Source of the DNA: Labrys okinawensis
Lineage (GTDB): Bacteria > Pseudomonadota > Alphaproteobacteria > Rhizobiales > Labraceae
NCBI RefSeq assembly: GCF_002982075.1
Contig: NZ_PUEJ01000014.1
Coordinates: 100,716-164,715 of the forward strand
Direction: 5' to 3'
Length of the DNA: 64,000 nt
Shown: positions 42,733-52,038 of the stretch, one piece after another
Numbering within the stretch: position 1 is the first letter of the stretch
Layout of the letters: each line of letters begins with the position of its first letter
Position numbers and translations under genes: made by a program
The notes under the pieces: model-generated
Database searches by the model: none
What the model was told of the DNA's origin: nothing
Seen by the model: the letters and a program-made list of their open reading frames with translations, nothing else

Positions 42733-44415
42733 CTATCTGGCTATTTGACTAATAAGAAATTTCTCAAGTATTTGACGTAATTTTTTTTCGATCTGAGGCG
42801 GGTATTCCAACTCCTTTGGTGATGTCGACAGTAAATTCATCGTGGCGTTCGTTTCGAAAATTATTAGATTCCCGTCCTCGGCGAGGTCGAAATCTACCCC
42901 AAAGATTTCAAGAGGCATTATTTCGGCAACGATTTTAATCTTGTCATAGAGATTGCTGCCCAGTTCGTATTCGGGATCGAGCACTATGCGATTAGCTTTG
43001 TCCAGCAGATGGGGATTTTTCCGATAGAAATCCTGCCGCTGCGGATTTCGGCGCGCTCGCACATTCCAATGGTCGCTGTAGTCGGCGCGTATGATAAGAG
43101 GCTGCTTATTGATGAATGCTGCACGTAATGAGCGGAACTTTCCGTCGCTCTGGCAAGTTGGGAGGTAGGTGATTGCGTAAAATTGAAAACCTTCAAGTTT
43201 GTCCAAAGCTTCACGAAGGCTCTGTCGATCACCGACCAGCTGGGTTCCTACACCCATTTGCTGGAAGACGGTGCGAATGATGACTGGATAGCCACAACGG
43301 CTCTCAATCTCCTCGATCAACGCTAGCCTCTGATCCTTGTCGCTGTGGTAGCGGTAGACTTTCGGAAAAACGATGCCCGGTATGTCGGCGAAACGGTCCG
43401 AATTCTTCTGGCGGGTTGCCTGGACGGCAAGCTTGGGATGATTAATCACTTTGACGCCAAGGCTGTCCTCGAAGGCGCTGACACGCTGCAGCGTGTCTTC
43501 CACCATCAATTGTTCGGCATTGACGACATTGTTCAGGGCCAGCGCCGGGCGCGGCATGCCACGTAGCGCATCGACGGCCGTAGGAGAATCTGCCAGGACG
43601 GACATGAAGCGGAAACGATCAGCGAAGGCCTTTACCAGCTGCGAAGGGAAGTTACTACTGTAATGATGGTTATGAGGCTCCCGAAAATCGGTGACTAATT
43701 CAGGCGAGCGGTTGAAGACAGCAAGCACGAATTGCTGCGAGGAGGTGGACTCGGATAGCAGGATCGGCATGCTTACGGCAAAACGGTGACTGCTCTGTCT
43801 GCACGCGGCTAAATCATTGCGCTTGTAGGCAAGTGCGGCGCGAACCGCATGCAGGTTGGGTAGCTCTTCTCCTGGACCGAAATCTCGATCCAACACGGCA
43901 AAGGCATCATCATCGCGGCCAGCAGCGTGGAGCAGGTCGGCGATCGACATGGCAAATTCGACATCCTTTCCCATTGTGGACAGGTGGGGGAGACCGATTG
44001 CGAGAGCCAAATCGGCAAGGCCGACATCTTTGAGGGCGCTGACGAGGCTGACAATGATATCGTGCTCGACGGTGTCCGGGACGCGTCCCGGGGGCCAGAC
44101 GTCTGGTGAATAGGCCTCGGCGGCTGACTTTGCTTCTTCCTGTCGGCCAGATTCAATTAGGAGACCAAGCAGATTGTTGAGATTTCGGTAAGCGAGGGGA
44201 ACTGTTGTCCGATCCTGCAGACTCAAGCGCAGTAGGCGTTCGGCTTCTTCGGGGGCTCCGCCATGTTCCTTGGCGACGCCGAGAAGGCCGAGAAGATCGG
44301 CGCTGTCGGGCTGCTGCTTCAGAAGTTCCAGATAGGCCGAAATCGCCTGGTCGACATGTCCATTGCGATGCAGAGCGACGGCACGCTCACGGCTGACTTG
44401 AAAAGACGTCGACAT
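42733..44415 (-). CDS. TPR - ATP-grasp fusion protein of unknown function
   Basis: A 560-residue protein. Residues about 5-230 are TPR-like helices (RAVALHRNGHVDQAISAYLE, LGLLGVAKEHGGAPEEAERL). The C-terminal half (about 340-555) looks like an ATP-grasp ligase: CGYPVIIRTVFQQMGVGTQL as the second lysine/glycine-loop region and EIFGVDFDLAEDGNLIIFETNATMN as the metal- and ATP-binding E-x-N end. Such domains couple a carboxylate to an amine or thiol. No signal peptide is seen. The TPR half may present a protein or peptide substrate. It lies convergent to porin 2 and divergent from porin 3. The ATG at 44415 follows AGAGG. Confidence 0.7.
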   Translation of the reverse strand: MSTSFQVSRERAVALHRNGHVDQAISAYLELLKQQPDSADLLGLLGVAKEHGGAPEEAERLLRLSLQDRTTVPLAYRNLNNLLGLLIESGRQEEAKSAAEAYSPDVWPPGRVPDTVEHDIIVSLVSALKDVGLADLALAIGLPHLSTMGKDVEFAMSIADLLHAAGRDDDAFAVLDRDFGPGEELPNLHAVRAALAYKRNDLAACRQSSHRFAVSMPILLSESTSSQQFVLAVFNRSPELVTDFREPHNHHYSSNFPSQLVKAFADRFRFMSVLADSPTAVDALRGMPRPALALNNVVNAEQLMVEDTLQRVSAFEDSLGVKVINHPKLAVQATRQKNSDRFADIPGIVFPKVYRYHSDKDQRLALIEEIESRCGYPVIIRTVFQQMGVGTQLVGDRQSLREALDKLEGFQFYAITYLPTCQSDGKFRSLRAAFINKQPLIIRADYSDHWNVRARRNPQRQDFYRKNPHLLDKANRIVLDPEYELGSNLYDKIKIVAEIMPLEIFGVDFDLAEDGNLIIFETNATMNLLSTSPKELEYPPQIEKKLRQILEKFLISQIAR

Positions 44416-44710
44416 TCGCAGACCTCTAGCAGGATAGTACCTTGCTCCTAGCGTAGCGAGCGTTCCAGATAAACGAAACGACTTCTTCGTGCGCGGCGGA
44501 GAATTGATCATACCGCGTCACGACCTTCTAACGCTATTTCAGGCAGAATCGTCTTTACGTTGCGGCGTGCTCTTTTGGCAACGCGTTGCCTGAATAGTCG
44601 GCCCATGGCGGCACGACCTGCGGCATTTCATTGAGTTGCCCCGGCTTTTGCCGCACTCTGCAGCTGGAGGTTGTGCGGCTGGGGACGGGCCGTCACCTTG
44701 GGGAAGAACG

Positions 44711-45904
44711 ATGAAGGCAGCGGTGGTCGGCATTGCCGGCGCAATCTTGGGGGCTGGTGCGGCCCATGCGCAGGATTTGCCGGTCAGCAAAGAAGCTCCG
44801 GAGAGCTACCTTCAGGCCTGCGTCGAGATGGGTGTGGGTTTCTGGCAACTGCCAGGCAGCGATACCTGCGTGAAGATCAGCGGTGAAGTGCGGGCCGACT
44901 ATGTCGTCACTCGCCAGAGAACCCGTGAGGATGACTTCACCGGCTTCGTCACGCGCGGCCAGATCGGTTTTGATGCCCGTACCAACACCGATTATGGCCT
45001 GCTGCGCTCCTTCTTCCTGATCGATGCCTATGTCGGTCCGGCCGCGAGGACGGAATTCGTGGTCGACAAGGCCTTTCTGCAGTTTGGCGGCCTGACGGCA
45101 GGCTATGCCCATAGTTTCTTCGGCATCTACGACCTCGACTACGGCAATGATCTCCTGCAGCCCTATTTCGGCTATGCCGCCACCACCAATCTGATCGCCT
45201 ATACACAGGAATTCGGCGGCGGTTTTTCGGCGACATTATCGCTCGAGGATGCCCGCGGCACGCGCAGCGATGTGCTGAACTTCTTCGGTTTTCCCGAGCC
45301 GCGACGCCCGGCGGGTGGAACCGCAATGCCCGACATCGTCGGCAATCTCCGTCTGGACCGCGATTGGGGCACCCTGGCCGTTTTCGGCGCCGCCCACCAG
45401 ATCCGCTATCCCGGTCCACCGCAGATCGGTGGTTCCGACTATGGTTATGCCGTCGGTGGGGCATTCGCTCTCAACCTGCCGATCCGCTCCGGGGCCCACA
45501 TCGCGGTGGAGGGGACCTACGCCGATGGTGCTTCCTCTTACCTTGGCTGGCAGCAGGTCGATGCGGCCTATGAGAATTTCAGCCGGCGCAAGGATCTCGG
45601 CCGTGGCTGGACCGTTACCGGCGAAATGGGTGTCAACGTCACGCCGGCGCTCACCGTGAACCTGCTCGGTTCCTATCTCGATTACAGCGCAGCGACCACG
45701 CGGGACTATGTCAATCCGGCGGCCCCGGATGTAAGGGGATGGGTTGCAGGCGGCAACGCTGTCTACACGGTTACGCGCGGTCTCTCCTTCGGCATCGAGG
45801 GGTTTTATTCATCCTATCGGGCCAAGGGCGGACAGGACTTCTTTCCCTATGAAGAGGACATTCGAGGCTGGACCGGCGTGCTGCGCGTTCGCCGGACATT
45901 CTGA
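44711..45904 (+). CDS. Outer-membrane porin 3 (Porin_2 family)
   Basis: A 397-residue porin. The signal MKAAVVGIAGAILGAGAAHA precedes QDLPVSKEAPESYLQACVEM. The cysteine pair (QACVEMGVGFWQLPGSDTC) and strands such as FGGLTAGYAHSFFGIYDLDY match porins 1 and 2, but loops differ and codon use is the GC-rich norm. It is more distant than porins 1 and 2 are from each other and lacks their shared leader. Ends in Phe. GGGGAAG precedes the ATG; a longer frame from 44636 has no signal peptide at its start. Confidence 0.92.
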   Translation: MKAAVVGIAGAILGAGAAHAQDLPVSKEAPESYLQACVEMGVGFWQLPGSDTCVKISGEVRADYVVTRQRTREDDFTGFVTRGQIGFDARTNTDYGLLRSFFLIDAYVGPAARTEFVVDKAFLQFGGLTAGYAHSFFGIYDLDYGNDLLQPYFGYAATTNLIAYTQEFGGGFSATLSLEDARGTRSDVLNFFGFPEPRRPAGGTAMPDIVGNLRLDRDWGTLAVFGAAHQIRYPGPPQIGGSDYGYAVGGAFALNLPIRSGAHIAVEGTYADGASSYLGWQQVDAAYENFSRRKDLGRGWTVTGEMGVNVTPALTVNLLGSYLDYSAATTRDYVNPAAPDVRGWVAGGNAVYTVTRGLSFGIEGFYSSYRAKGGQDFFPYEEDIRGWTGVLRVRRTF

Positions 45905-46010
45905 GCCGGGAGCCTGCTCCAAGTCCCGAAGATGCCGACGCGCCCGAGACTTGGCCGCTTCGCAATTTTCGATCTAAAGTCAAGAGTTTGGCGAAAGGCG
46001 CCTCTGGGTA

Positions 46011-48104
46011 TCACCGGCTTTTGCCGCGGAGATCGGCCTCGATCAGCAAGGAGCTCTTGGTATCGAGGCGTGAGCGGTAGACCTGCACGTTTTCCAGCAC
46101 GCGCTGCACGTAGTTGCGCGTCTCCGTATAGGGAATGCGCTCCACCCAGTCGATCGGATCGACCTTCGGATCGCGCGGGTCGCCATAGGCCTTGACCCAT
46201 TCGGCAACCTTGCCGGGGCCGGCATTGTAGGCGGCGAAGGTCATGACATAGGAGCCGCGGAAGCGGCCGATCAGATCGCCCAGATGCGCCTCGCCCAGGC
46301 GGGCATTGTAGACGGGATCGCTGGTCAGCTTCCTGGCATCGAAGGCGATACCGGCCAGGCGTGCGGTCGCCTTTGCGGTCGAGGGCATCACCTGCATCAG
46401 GCCGCGCGCACCGGCGGTGCTGATGACTTCATGGCCGAATTCGCTTTCTTGCCGGGCGATGCCGTAGACGACGGCGCGTTCGACATTGCCCGAACTCTCG
46501 AAGCCGGGAATGGCGCCGATCGGAAAGGCGATCGCATCGAGCGGCAGGCCGCGCTGCGTGGCCGATTTGCCCACGGTGAGTGCCGTCTTGGTGTCCTGAT
46601 TGTCGAGAGCAATCTGGCCGAGCAGGGCCAGCTGCTGGCTGTCCTGGAGTTGCCGTCCCATGTCGGTGACAAGAATGCGGGCATAGTCGCGCTTGCCGAG
46701 TGTGTAGAGTTGGTTGATGGCCCGTACCGCCGGAAGCTCGTCGAAGGCCGCACGGCTGGCGGGCGTGGCCTCGGGCAGGGCGTTGAGGTCGAGCGTCCGC
46801 AGCCCCAGGCGAGCCCGGGCGATCTGGCCGTAATAGGTGATGGGATAGCGCGCGGCCGCCTGGTAGAACCCGGTCGCCCCGGCCTTGTCCCCGGCCGCTT
46901 CGGCAGCGCGGCCCTGCCAGTAAGCGCCGCGCGCGACCGAAATCGGCCGCTGGGAATCGGCGCTTAGATTGGCGAAATGCCGGGCGGCGGCCCGGGGATC
47001 GTTCAGAAAGCGCAGCGCGATCCAGCCGCAATGGAACTCGGCTTCCATGCGGGTGGTGTCGCTCTCGGCCGTAAAGCCGGCAGCCACGGCATAGGCGGTG
47101 CGCGCATCACCCTGGTCGAGCAGGGCCCGCGCCACCAGGCGCCGTTCCGTCCACCATTGGTCGGGGCGCACGAGTGCGACGGCGTCGCGCGGGGCCTTCA
47201 GCAACAGGGCGGCGGCATCCCGCGGCTTTTTCTGGCGCCGGAGATAGACGACACGGGCGAAGACATAGGCCGGATCGTTCGAAACATTGGCGGCCAGCAG
47301 GGCGCCGGCGTTCCTGGCTTGTCGGGCCACGGCAATGCGCTGCTTGGCAAGCGTCACCACCTCCGGGCCGGCCCGGGCGGCGACACGCAAGCCATCATCA
47401 TAATTGCCATCATAGATCAGGCGATCGGCGCGATATTTGTGATCGGCCGGCGAGAGCAAAGCCCCGTAGTCCCGCAGGATATCGCCCTCGAGCTGACCGG
47501 ACAGGCTGTCGTTGCGATAGGCATCGCGAATGAGGGCGGCAGCTCGGTCCGGGTTGCCGTCGCGCTGCAATACGGCGGCGAGGGCGACCTTGCCCTCATC
47601 GGTCTCCGGCTGGGACGAGGCGAAGAAGGCGCGCACGGTGTCGGCATCCGCTCCCTCATTGTAGAGTGCCTCTTCCCCACGCCGCCGGATCAAGCCGTTG
47701 CCGGGCCAGCTCGGATAGGCAGCGAGGAAGGCTTTGATTCGGGCGAGCCCGATATGGCGCGCGGCGCTGCGGATGGCGATCCACTCTGCCGCGGCCTGGC
47801 TGGCCGGATCGGTGAGAGAGCGGGCGAGGCTGTCGCCGCCTGAACGGTCGCTGCTCTCATAGGCGGCGATCGCCTGGCGCAGGATGTCGAGCTGATTCAC
47901 CAGCGGCGGCGGAACGAGGATCGAACCGGTGATTTCGGTATCGGGGCGAGCTGAATCGGCCGGGGCGACGGCATCGGTGCGCAGGGCGACGGTGCGTGCC
48001 GGATGCTTGAGGGTGGCATCGCCAGGCCGCGTGACCGGGGCGGCGAGTGCGCCGGTCAGCACCGCAACGAAGAGGGATGTACCCGTCATGAACCGCAAGA
48101 GCAT
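46011..48104 (-). CDS. slt: Soluble lytic murein transglycosylase
   Basis: A 697-residue Slt70-like enzyme. N-terminal signal-like stretch (MLLRFMTGTSLFVAVLTGAL), then a long alpha-superhelical domain of repeated helix pairs, and the C-terminal lysozyme-like domain from about residue 545. That domain has ARQESEFGHEVISTAGARGL with the catalytic Glu, LMQVMPSTAK, and AAYNAGPGKVAEW. It cleaves peptidoglycan to 1,6-anhydromuropeptides in the periplasm. The start at 48104 (or 48089) puts the signal at the N-terminus; the longer frame to 48233 prefixes 43 polar residues. Confidence 0.88.
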   Translation of the reverse strand: MLLRFMTGTSLFVAVLTGALAAPVTRPGDATLKHPARTVALRTDAVAPADSARPDTEITGSILVPPPLVNQLDILRQAIAAYESSDRSGGDSLARSLTDPASQAAAEWIAIRSAARHIGLARIKAFLAAYPSWPGNGLIRRRGEEALYNEGADADTVRAFFASSQPETDEGKVALAAVLQRDGNPDRAAALIRDAYRNDSLSGQLEGDILRDYGALLSPADHKYRADRLIYDGNYDDGLRVAARAGPEVVTLAKQRIAVARQARNAGALLAANVSNDPAYVFARVVYLRRQKKPRDAAALLLKAPRDAVALVRPDQWWTERRLVARALLDQGDARTAYAVAAGFTAESDTTRMEAEFHCGWIALRFLNDPRAAARHFANLSADSQRPISVARGAYWQGRAAEAAGDKAGATGFYQAAARYPITYYGQIARARLGLRTLDLNALPEATPASRAAFDELPAVRAINQLYTLGKRDYARILVTDMGRQLQDSQQLALLGQIALDNQDTKTALTVGKSATQRGLPLDAIAFPIGAIPGFESSGNVERAVVYGIARQESEFGHEVISTAGARGLMQVMPSTAKATARLAGIAFDARKLTSDPVYNARLGEAHLGDLIGRFRGSYVMTFAAYNAGPGKVAEWVKAYGDPRDPKVDPIDWVERIPYTETRNYVQRVLENVQVYRSRLDTKSSLLIEADLRGKSR

Positions 48105-48553
48105 TGCCGCCACGCCAATCCAGGTGACCCAGTTCGGCGATTGTCGCGTCCTCTGATTGACGAAGCGTGAATGACGACGTTGGAATGCCGCATTCTCGCC
48201 ATCAGTGAGGCACGAGGAAAAGGTGATTTTCAAGGCCCGAAGGCGGCGGATTCGCGGCTGCTGCCTTAAAAAGTGGCAATGCGAGCCTGACTCATTCCAT
48301 TAACCAGAGCGATGCGAAGATCATCCCGTTGAAATGGGGGGCTTTCGGCCGCAAATCGCTGTCCATGCTCTTTTCGTGACCGGGTGGCTCGTATATGTCT
48401 GGCGCCCGGCTGAGATCACCGAGGCAGCCGTCCGGCAAAGCTTTTTGCGATCTGGTGGAATCACCCCGAATTGCAAAAGTGCGTCGAACCAGAAGTTAGA
48501 GCAGAGTGCGTTTTCGCCGAAACGCGCCTTGCCCCAGGGATCGTGGAGTTGAG
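48105..48553. other. Intergenic region between slt and dapA
   Basis: About 450 bases holding the divergent promoters of slt and dapA. At 48494-48535 it has a family A repeat fragment (TTAGAGCAGAGTGCGTTTTC with GAAACGCGCC). No other feature recognised. Confidence 0.5.
48494..48535 (+). repeat. Dispersed intergenic repeat, family A, copy 5 (half element)
   Basis: GTTAGAGCAGAGTGCG then GAAACGCGC, matching the outer arm of the hairpin at 27031-27074. The second half is missing; dapA starts 18 bases later. Confidence 0.5.
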
Positions 48554-49444
48554 ATGATGTCGAAGGCAAAGTTCAGAGGGTCGCTCACCGCCTTGGTGAC
48601 GCCGTTCCGCGACGGCGCCATCGATGAGAAAGGTTTTCGTGACCTGATCGACTGGCAGATCGCCGAAGGCACCAGCGGCCTGGTGCCGGTAGGCACCACC
48701 GGCGAGAGCCCGACGCTCAGCCACGCCGAGCATCACAGGGCAGTGGAGATCTGCATTTCCCAGGCCAATGGCCGCGTTCCCGTGATTGCCGGTGCCGGTT
48801 CCAACAATACCGTCGAGGCCATCGATCTGGCGCGCCATGCCGAAAAGGCCGGGGCGGATGCCGTGCTGGTGGTAACGCCCTATTACAACAAGCCGACGCA
48901 GGAAGGACTCTACCAGCACTTCAAGGCTGTCAACGACGCAATCGGCATTCCGATCTTCATCTACAACATCCCGCCGCGTTCGGTGGTCGACATGTCGGTA
49001 GAGACGATGAAGCGCCTCTATGAGCTCAAGAACATCGTCGGGGTGAAGGATGCCACCGGCAATCTCGCTCGCGTATCCCAGCAGCGCCAGCAACTCGGGC
49101 CGGATTTCATTCAGCTCTCAGGCGAGGACATGACGGCTCTCGCCTTCAATGCAGCCGGTGGCCAGGGCTGCATCTCGGTGGTCTCCAATATCGCGCCGCG
49201 GCTGTGTGCGGATTTGCAGGAGGCGACGCTGCGCGGAGATTATGCCTCGGCCCTTGAAATTCAGGACCGCCTGATCCCACTTCATGGTGCGACCTTCCTG
49301 GAGCCGGGACTCGCCGGGGCCAAATGCGGCCTGGCCATGCTCGGGCGCCTGAAGGAAGAGGTGCGCCTGCCGCTGGTGCCGGTGACGGACGCGGCGCGTG
49401 CCCAGATCCGGCAGGCGATGGTGCATGCCGGACTGCTGAATTGA
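48554..49444 (+). CDS. dapA: 4-hydroxy-tetrahydrodipicolinate synthase
   Basis: A 296-residue class I aldolase. GTTGESPTL holds Thr48-Thr49, IYNIP holds Tyr137, and GVKDATGN holds the Schiff-base Lys165, all at family positions. It condenses pyruvate with aspartate semialdehyde, the first committed step to diaminopimelate and lysine. GGAG lies 6 bases before the first of two adjacent ATG codons. Next genes (smpB, UDG) follow in the usual Rhizobiales neighbourhood. Confidence 0.97.
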   Translation: MMSKAKFRGSLTALVTPFRDGAIDEKGFRDLIDWQIAEGTSGLVPVGTTGESPTLSHAEHHRAVEICISQANGRVPVIAGAGSNNTVEAIDLARHAEKAGADAVLVVTPYYNKPTQEGLYQHFKAVNDAIGIPIFIYNIPPRSVVDMSVETMKRLYELKNIVGVKDATGNLARVSQQRQQLGPDFIQLSGEDMTALAFNAAGGQGCISVVSNIAPRLCADLQEATLRGDYASALEIQDRLIPLHGATFLEPGLAGAKCGLAMLGRLKEEVRLPLVPVTDAARAQIRQAMVHAGLLN

Positions 49445-49504
49445 AACATCGAAGCGGAGGAGGCCGGCCCTCTCCGTCCAAAAGGACGGACTGTGGGCTC
49501 GTCC

Positions 49505-49545
49505 CGGAAAACGCTTCCAAAACAAGAAGGTAGAGCCCATTTTCG
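49505..49545 (-). repeat. Dispersed intergenic repeat, family A, copy 6 (short)
   Basis: On the minus strand GGCTCTACCTTCTTGTTTTG then AAGCGTTTTCC matches the central blocks of the family. Lies between dapA and smpB. Confidence 0.4.
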
Positions 49546-49579
49546 AGCATTTCGCTCGAAGGCTCTCTTTGGGTGATAC

Positions 49580-50053
49580 GTGGCGGACAAGAAGGACGGT
49601 GCTCGCAAGCTGGTTGCCGACAACCGCAAGGCTCGGTTCAACTATGAGTTGCTCGACACCTTCGAGGCCGGGATCGTGCTGGCCGGTACCGAAGTGAAAT
49701 CCCTGCGCCTCGGCAAGGCGACGATCGGCGAATCCTATGCCGGGCCTTCCGGCGAGGAACTGCTGCTCTTCAACGCGGACATTCCCGAATATCTCCAGGC
49801 CAATCGCTTCAACCATGAGCGTAAGCGTCCACGCAAACTGCTTTTGCACAAACGCCAGATCAACAAGCTGATCGGTGCCGTGCAGCGTGACGGCCTGACC
49901 ATCGTGCCGACCAAGCTCTATTTCAACGAGCAGGGCAGGGCCAAGATCGAACTCGCGCTCGCCCGCGGCAAGAGCCTCGGCGACAAGCGCGAGACCGAGA
50001 AGAAACGGGACTGGCAGCGTGAAAAGGGGCGCCTGCTGCGCGATAAAGGCTGA
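49580..50053 (+). CDS. smpB: SsrA-binding protein
   Basis: A 157-residue SmpB. NRKARFNYELLDTFEAGIVL and GTEVKSLRLGKATIGESYA are the OB-fold core, and the basic tail GKSLGDKRETEKKRDWQREK is the part that enters the decoding site in trans-translation. Starts with GTG after GGGTGATAC. The ssrA gene itself is not in the window. Confidence 0.97.
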   Translation: MADKKDGARKLVADNRKARFNYELLDTFEAGIVLAGTEVKSLRLGKATIGESYAGPSGEELLLFNADIPEYLQANRFNHERKRPRKLLLHKRQINKLIGAVQRDGLTIVPTKLYFNEQGRAKIELALARGKSLGDKRETEKKRDWQREKGRLLRDKG

Positions 50054-50070
50054 TCGTCCCGAGGATGCGC

Positions 50071-50715
50071 TCAACGTTCGAGAATGGCGCGGATCGTCTC
50101 GAAGACAGCTCGGAACATCGGCGTGGTCAGGCGGCCCGTATTGGTGTTGTAGCGAGAGCAGTGATAGCTGTCGACGAGCGTCAGCTCGCCGATCTGGTGC
50201 TGCGCGTGATGGGCAAAGGGAAAGTGGGCGGGCTTGCGGCCGAGGGCCGTGACCACGCTGTCATGCCCGATCTTGCCGAGCGCCAGGACAACCTTGAGGT
50301 TTGCCATTTCCTCGATCGTATTGGCCAGGAAGGGGCGGCAGGTGGCGATTTCGCTGCCGGTCGGCTTGTTCTCGGGCGGCACGCAGCGCACGGCATTGGT
50401 GATGCGGCAGTCGACGAGTTCGAGGCCGTCATCGGGCCGCTCGTCATAAATGCCGGTGGCAAAGCCGAAATCGCCCAATGTTTCGTAAAGCAGGTCGCCG
50501 GCCCAATCGCCCGTAAAAGGCCTTCCTGTGCGGTTGGCGCCCTGGAGCCCCGGCGCTAGTCCAGCGATCAGCAGCCGGGCAGCAGCGGGACCGAAGCTGG
50601 GAACCGGCGCGTTGTGCCAATCGGGATGCCTGGCGCGTGCCTGCAGACGGAAGGCGACGAGCCGTTCGCAGAGCGGGCAGTCGCGCCCAGGTTCTTGGAA
50701 TTGATTGGCGATCAT
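50071..50715 (-). CDS. Family 5 uracil-DNA glycosylase
   Basis: A 214-residue UDGb-type enzyme. CPLCERL near the N-terminus is part of the Fe-S cysteine set; GLAPGLQGANRTGRPFTGDW is the uracil-pocket motif of family 5; VDSYHCSRYNTNTGRLT is the C-terminal active-site loop, where HP is more usual than the HC seen here. Removes uracil and related deaminated bases. Convergent with smpB, 17 bases apart. The ATG at 50715 has only a weak ribosome site. Confidence 0.85.
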   Translation of the reverse strand: MIANQFQEPGRDCPLCERLVAFRLQARARHPDWHNAPVPSFGPAAARLLIAGLAPGLQGANRTGRPFTGDWAGDLLYETLGDFGFATGIYDERPDDGLELVDCRITNAVRCVPPENKPTGSEIATCRPFLANTIEEMANLKVVLALGKIGHDSVVTALGRKPAHFPFAHHAQHQIGELTLVDSYHCSRYNTNTGRLTTPMFRAVFETIRAILER

Positions 50716-50723
50716 CGATTACT

Positions 50724-50850
50724 CGAGCAAGGGGCGTGTTGAAGAGAACGCAGCTTGCTCCAGCTCCCTGTTTCCAAGCCAATCCAATGGATTGGCCAGA
50801 GCGTCTTTGCGGTTGTTGCCGATTCCGTCAAATCGCAAAACACTCGGGCC
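50724..50850 (+). repeat. Dispersed intergenic repeat, family A, copy 7 (longest)
   Basis: Contains GAGCAAGG, GAACGCAGCTTGCTCCAGCT, TGTTTCC, the palindrome CCAATCCAATGGATTGG, AGAGCGTC, and GTCAAATCGCAAAACACTCGG. It carries all blocks seen piecemeal in the other copies. Lies between two minus-strand genes. Confidence 0.65.
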
Positions 50851-50936
50851 CCGGAACGAGACAGCGGCGCTGACGCAGCCGCCCATGCGGGATCTGCCAA
50901 GAGAGAAGGCCGAGCGCACGAGGCAATGTTCTTGGC

Positions 50937-51605
50937 CTACTGATCGTCGGATTGGCCGGTTGGACTCGCCGACATGAAGCCCGGGGTCTGGCCTGCGAAG
51001 CCCTGCTGGGGAGGCTGGCGCGTCGGCGCGGGACCGGCCGGGAAACTTCCGCCGGCCTGTCCACGCACCGCACGTTCGGAAGGATCACGGCCAATCTTGC
51101 TTTGAAGGGTGACGAGGTCAACGAACTCGTCCGCCTGGCGGCGCAACTCGTCGGCGACCATCGGTGGCTGTGTCGAAATGGTGGAGACCACGGAAACGCG
51201 CACTCCCTTGCGCTGCATGGCTTCGACCAGGGAGCGGAAATCACCGTCGCCGGAAAACAGGATCATGTGGGAAATGTGGTCGGCCAATTCCATGGCATCG
51301 ATAGCGAGCTCGATGTCCATATTGCCCTTCACCTTGCGGCGGCCGGTGGAATCGACGAATTCCTTGGTCGGCTTGGTGACGACGGCGTAGCCATTATAAT
51401 CCAGCCAGTCGATCAGCGGGCGGATCGACGAATACTCCTGGTCCTCCACCAGGGCGGTATAATAGAACGCTCGCACCAGATAGCCGCGGCTGTGGTACTC
51501 CTTGAGCATTTTCCGGTAGTCGATATCAAACCCCAAGCTTTTCGCCGTTGCGTAAAGATTGGCGCCGTCAATAAAGAGAGCGATGCGTTCCTGGGTGTTG
51601 TTCAT
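50937..51605 (-). CDS. NYN-domain (LabA/DUF88) protein, probable RNase
   Basis: A 222-residue protein. IALFIDGANLYATAKSLGFD opens a PIN-like NYN domain with the first acidic residue; GNMDIELAIDAMELADHI and LFSGDGDFRSLVEAMQRKG carry the other acidic residues of the putative metal site. After about residue 165 comes a disordered Pro/Gln-rich tail. Family members are thought to be nucleases or RNA-processing factors. The ATG at 51605 gives the family N-terminus. Confidence 0.87.
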   Translation of the reverse strand: MNNTQERIALFIDGANLYATAKSLGFDIDYRKMLKEYHSRGYLVRAFYYTALVEDQEYSSIRPLIDWLDYNGYAVVTKPTKEFVDSTGRRKVKGNMDIELAIDAMELADHISHMILFSGDGDFRSLVEAMQRKGVRVSVVSTISTQPPMVADELRRQADEFVDLVTLQSKIGRDPSERAVRGQAGGSFPAGPAPTRQPPQQGFAGQTPGFMSASPTGQSDDQ

Positions 51606-52038
51606 TCTTCTGCCAGTTGAGGTTCGTTCTGCTGATGCTCGGTTTGATCTGAGGCGATTGAAATCGGTCTAAATTACAGTCTAGAATTAATCCCAAGGGC
51701 AACATCGAGAAGGGGCTCTCTGTGTAATCCCAGCGGAACGGCAGCAACGGCAAGTTTAGGCCCGATACATTCAGCTTGTGCCTATCGCGGTATAGAATGT
51801 CAAGGTTGTCAGCATTGTCGTTAGATTGAGTGTTTTCCAATGAGAGTGTTTACAGGATTATTGCAATATCGAGACGAACAGCCTCGATATATAAGTCGAA
51901 TGAGGTAGAACTTGCGGTCAATCTCGTCGCCTCGAAGGTGGGAGGATATCACGGATCGGCCTTTTGGGGTTGCACAAACTTGGCTGACGGTGTAGTTGGC
52001 GCGCTTGATCCCAAAACACGGTACAGAAAGGCGTCGCC
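51606..52038. other. AT-richer gap between the NYN gene and rpoZ
   Basis: About 430 bases holding divergent promoters. ATATCGAG (51866-51873) and CTCGATAT (51883-51890) form an 8-bp hairpin with a 9-base loop. A 90-codon minus-strand frame overlaps the NYN start but has no family features and is taken as non-coding. No known small RNA recognised. Confidence 0.45.

Noticed and set aside
51568..51840. Minus-strand frame of 90 codons before the NYN gene
   Set aside because: Overlaps the NYN start, has no family features and lies in the AT-richer promoter region.
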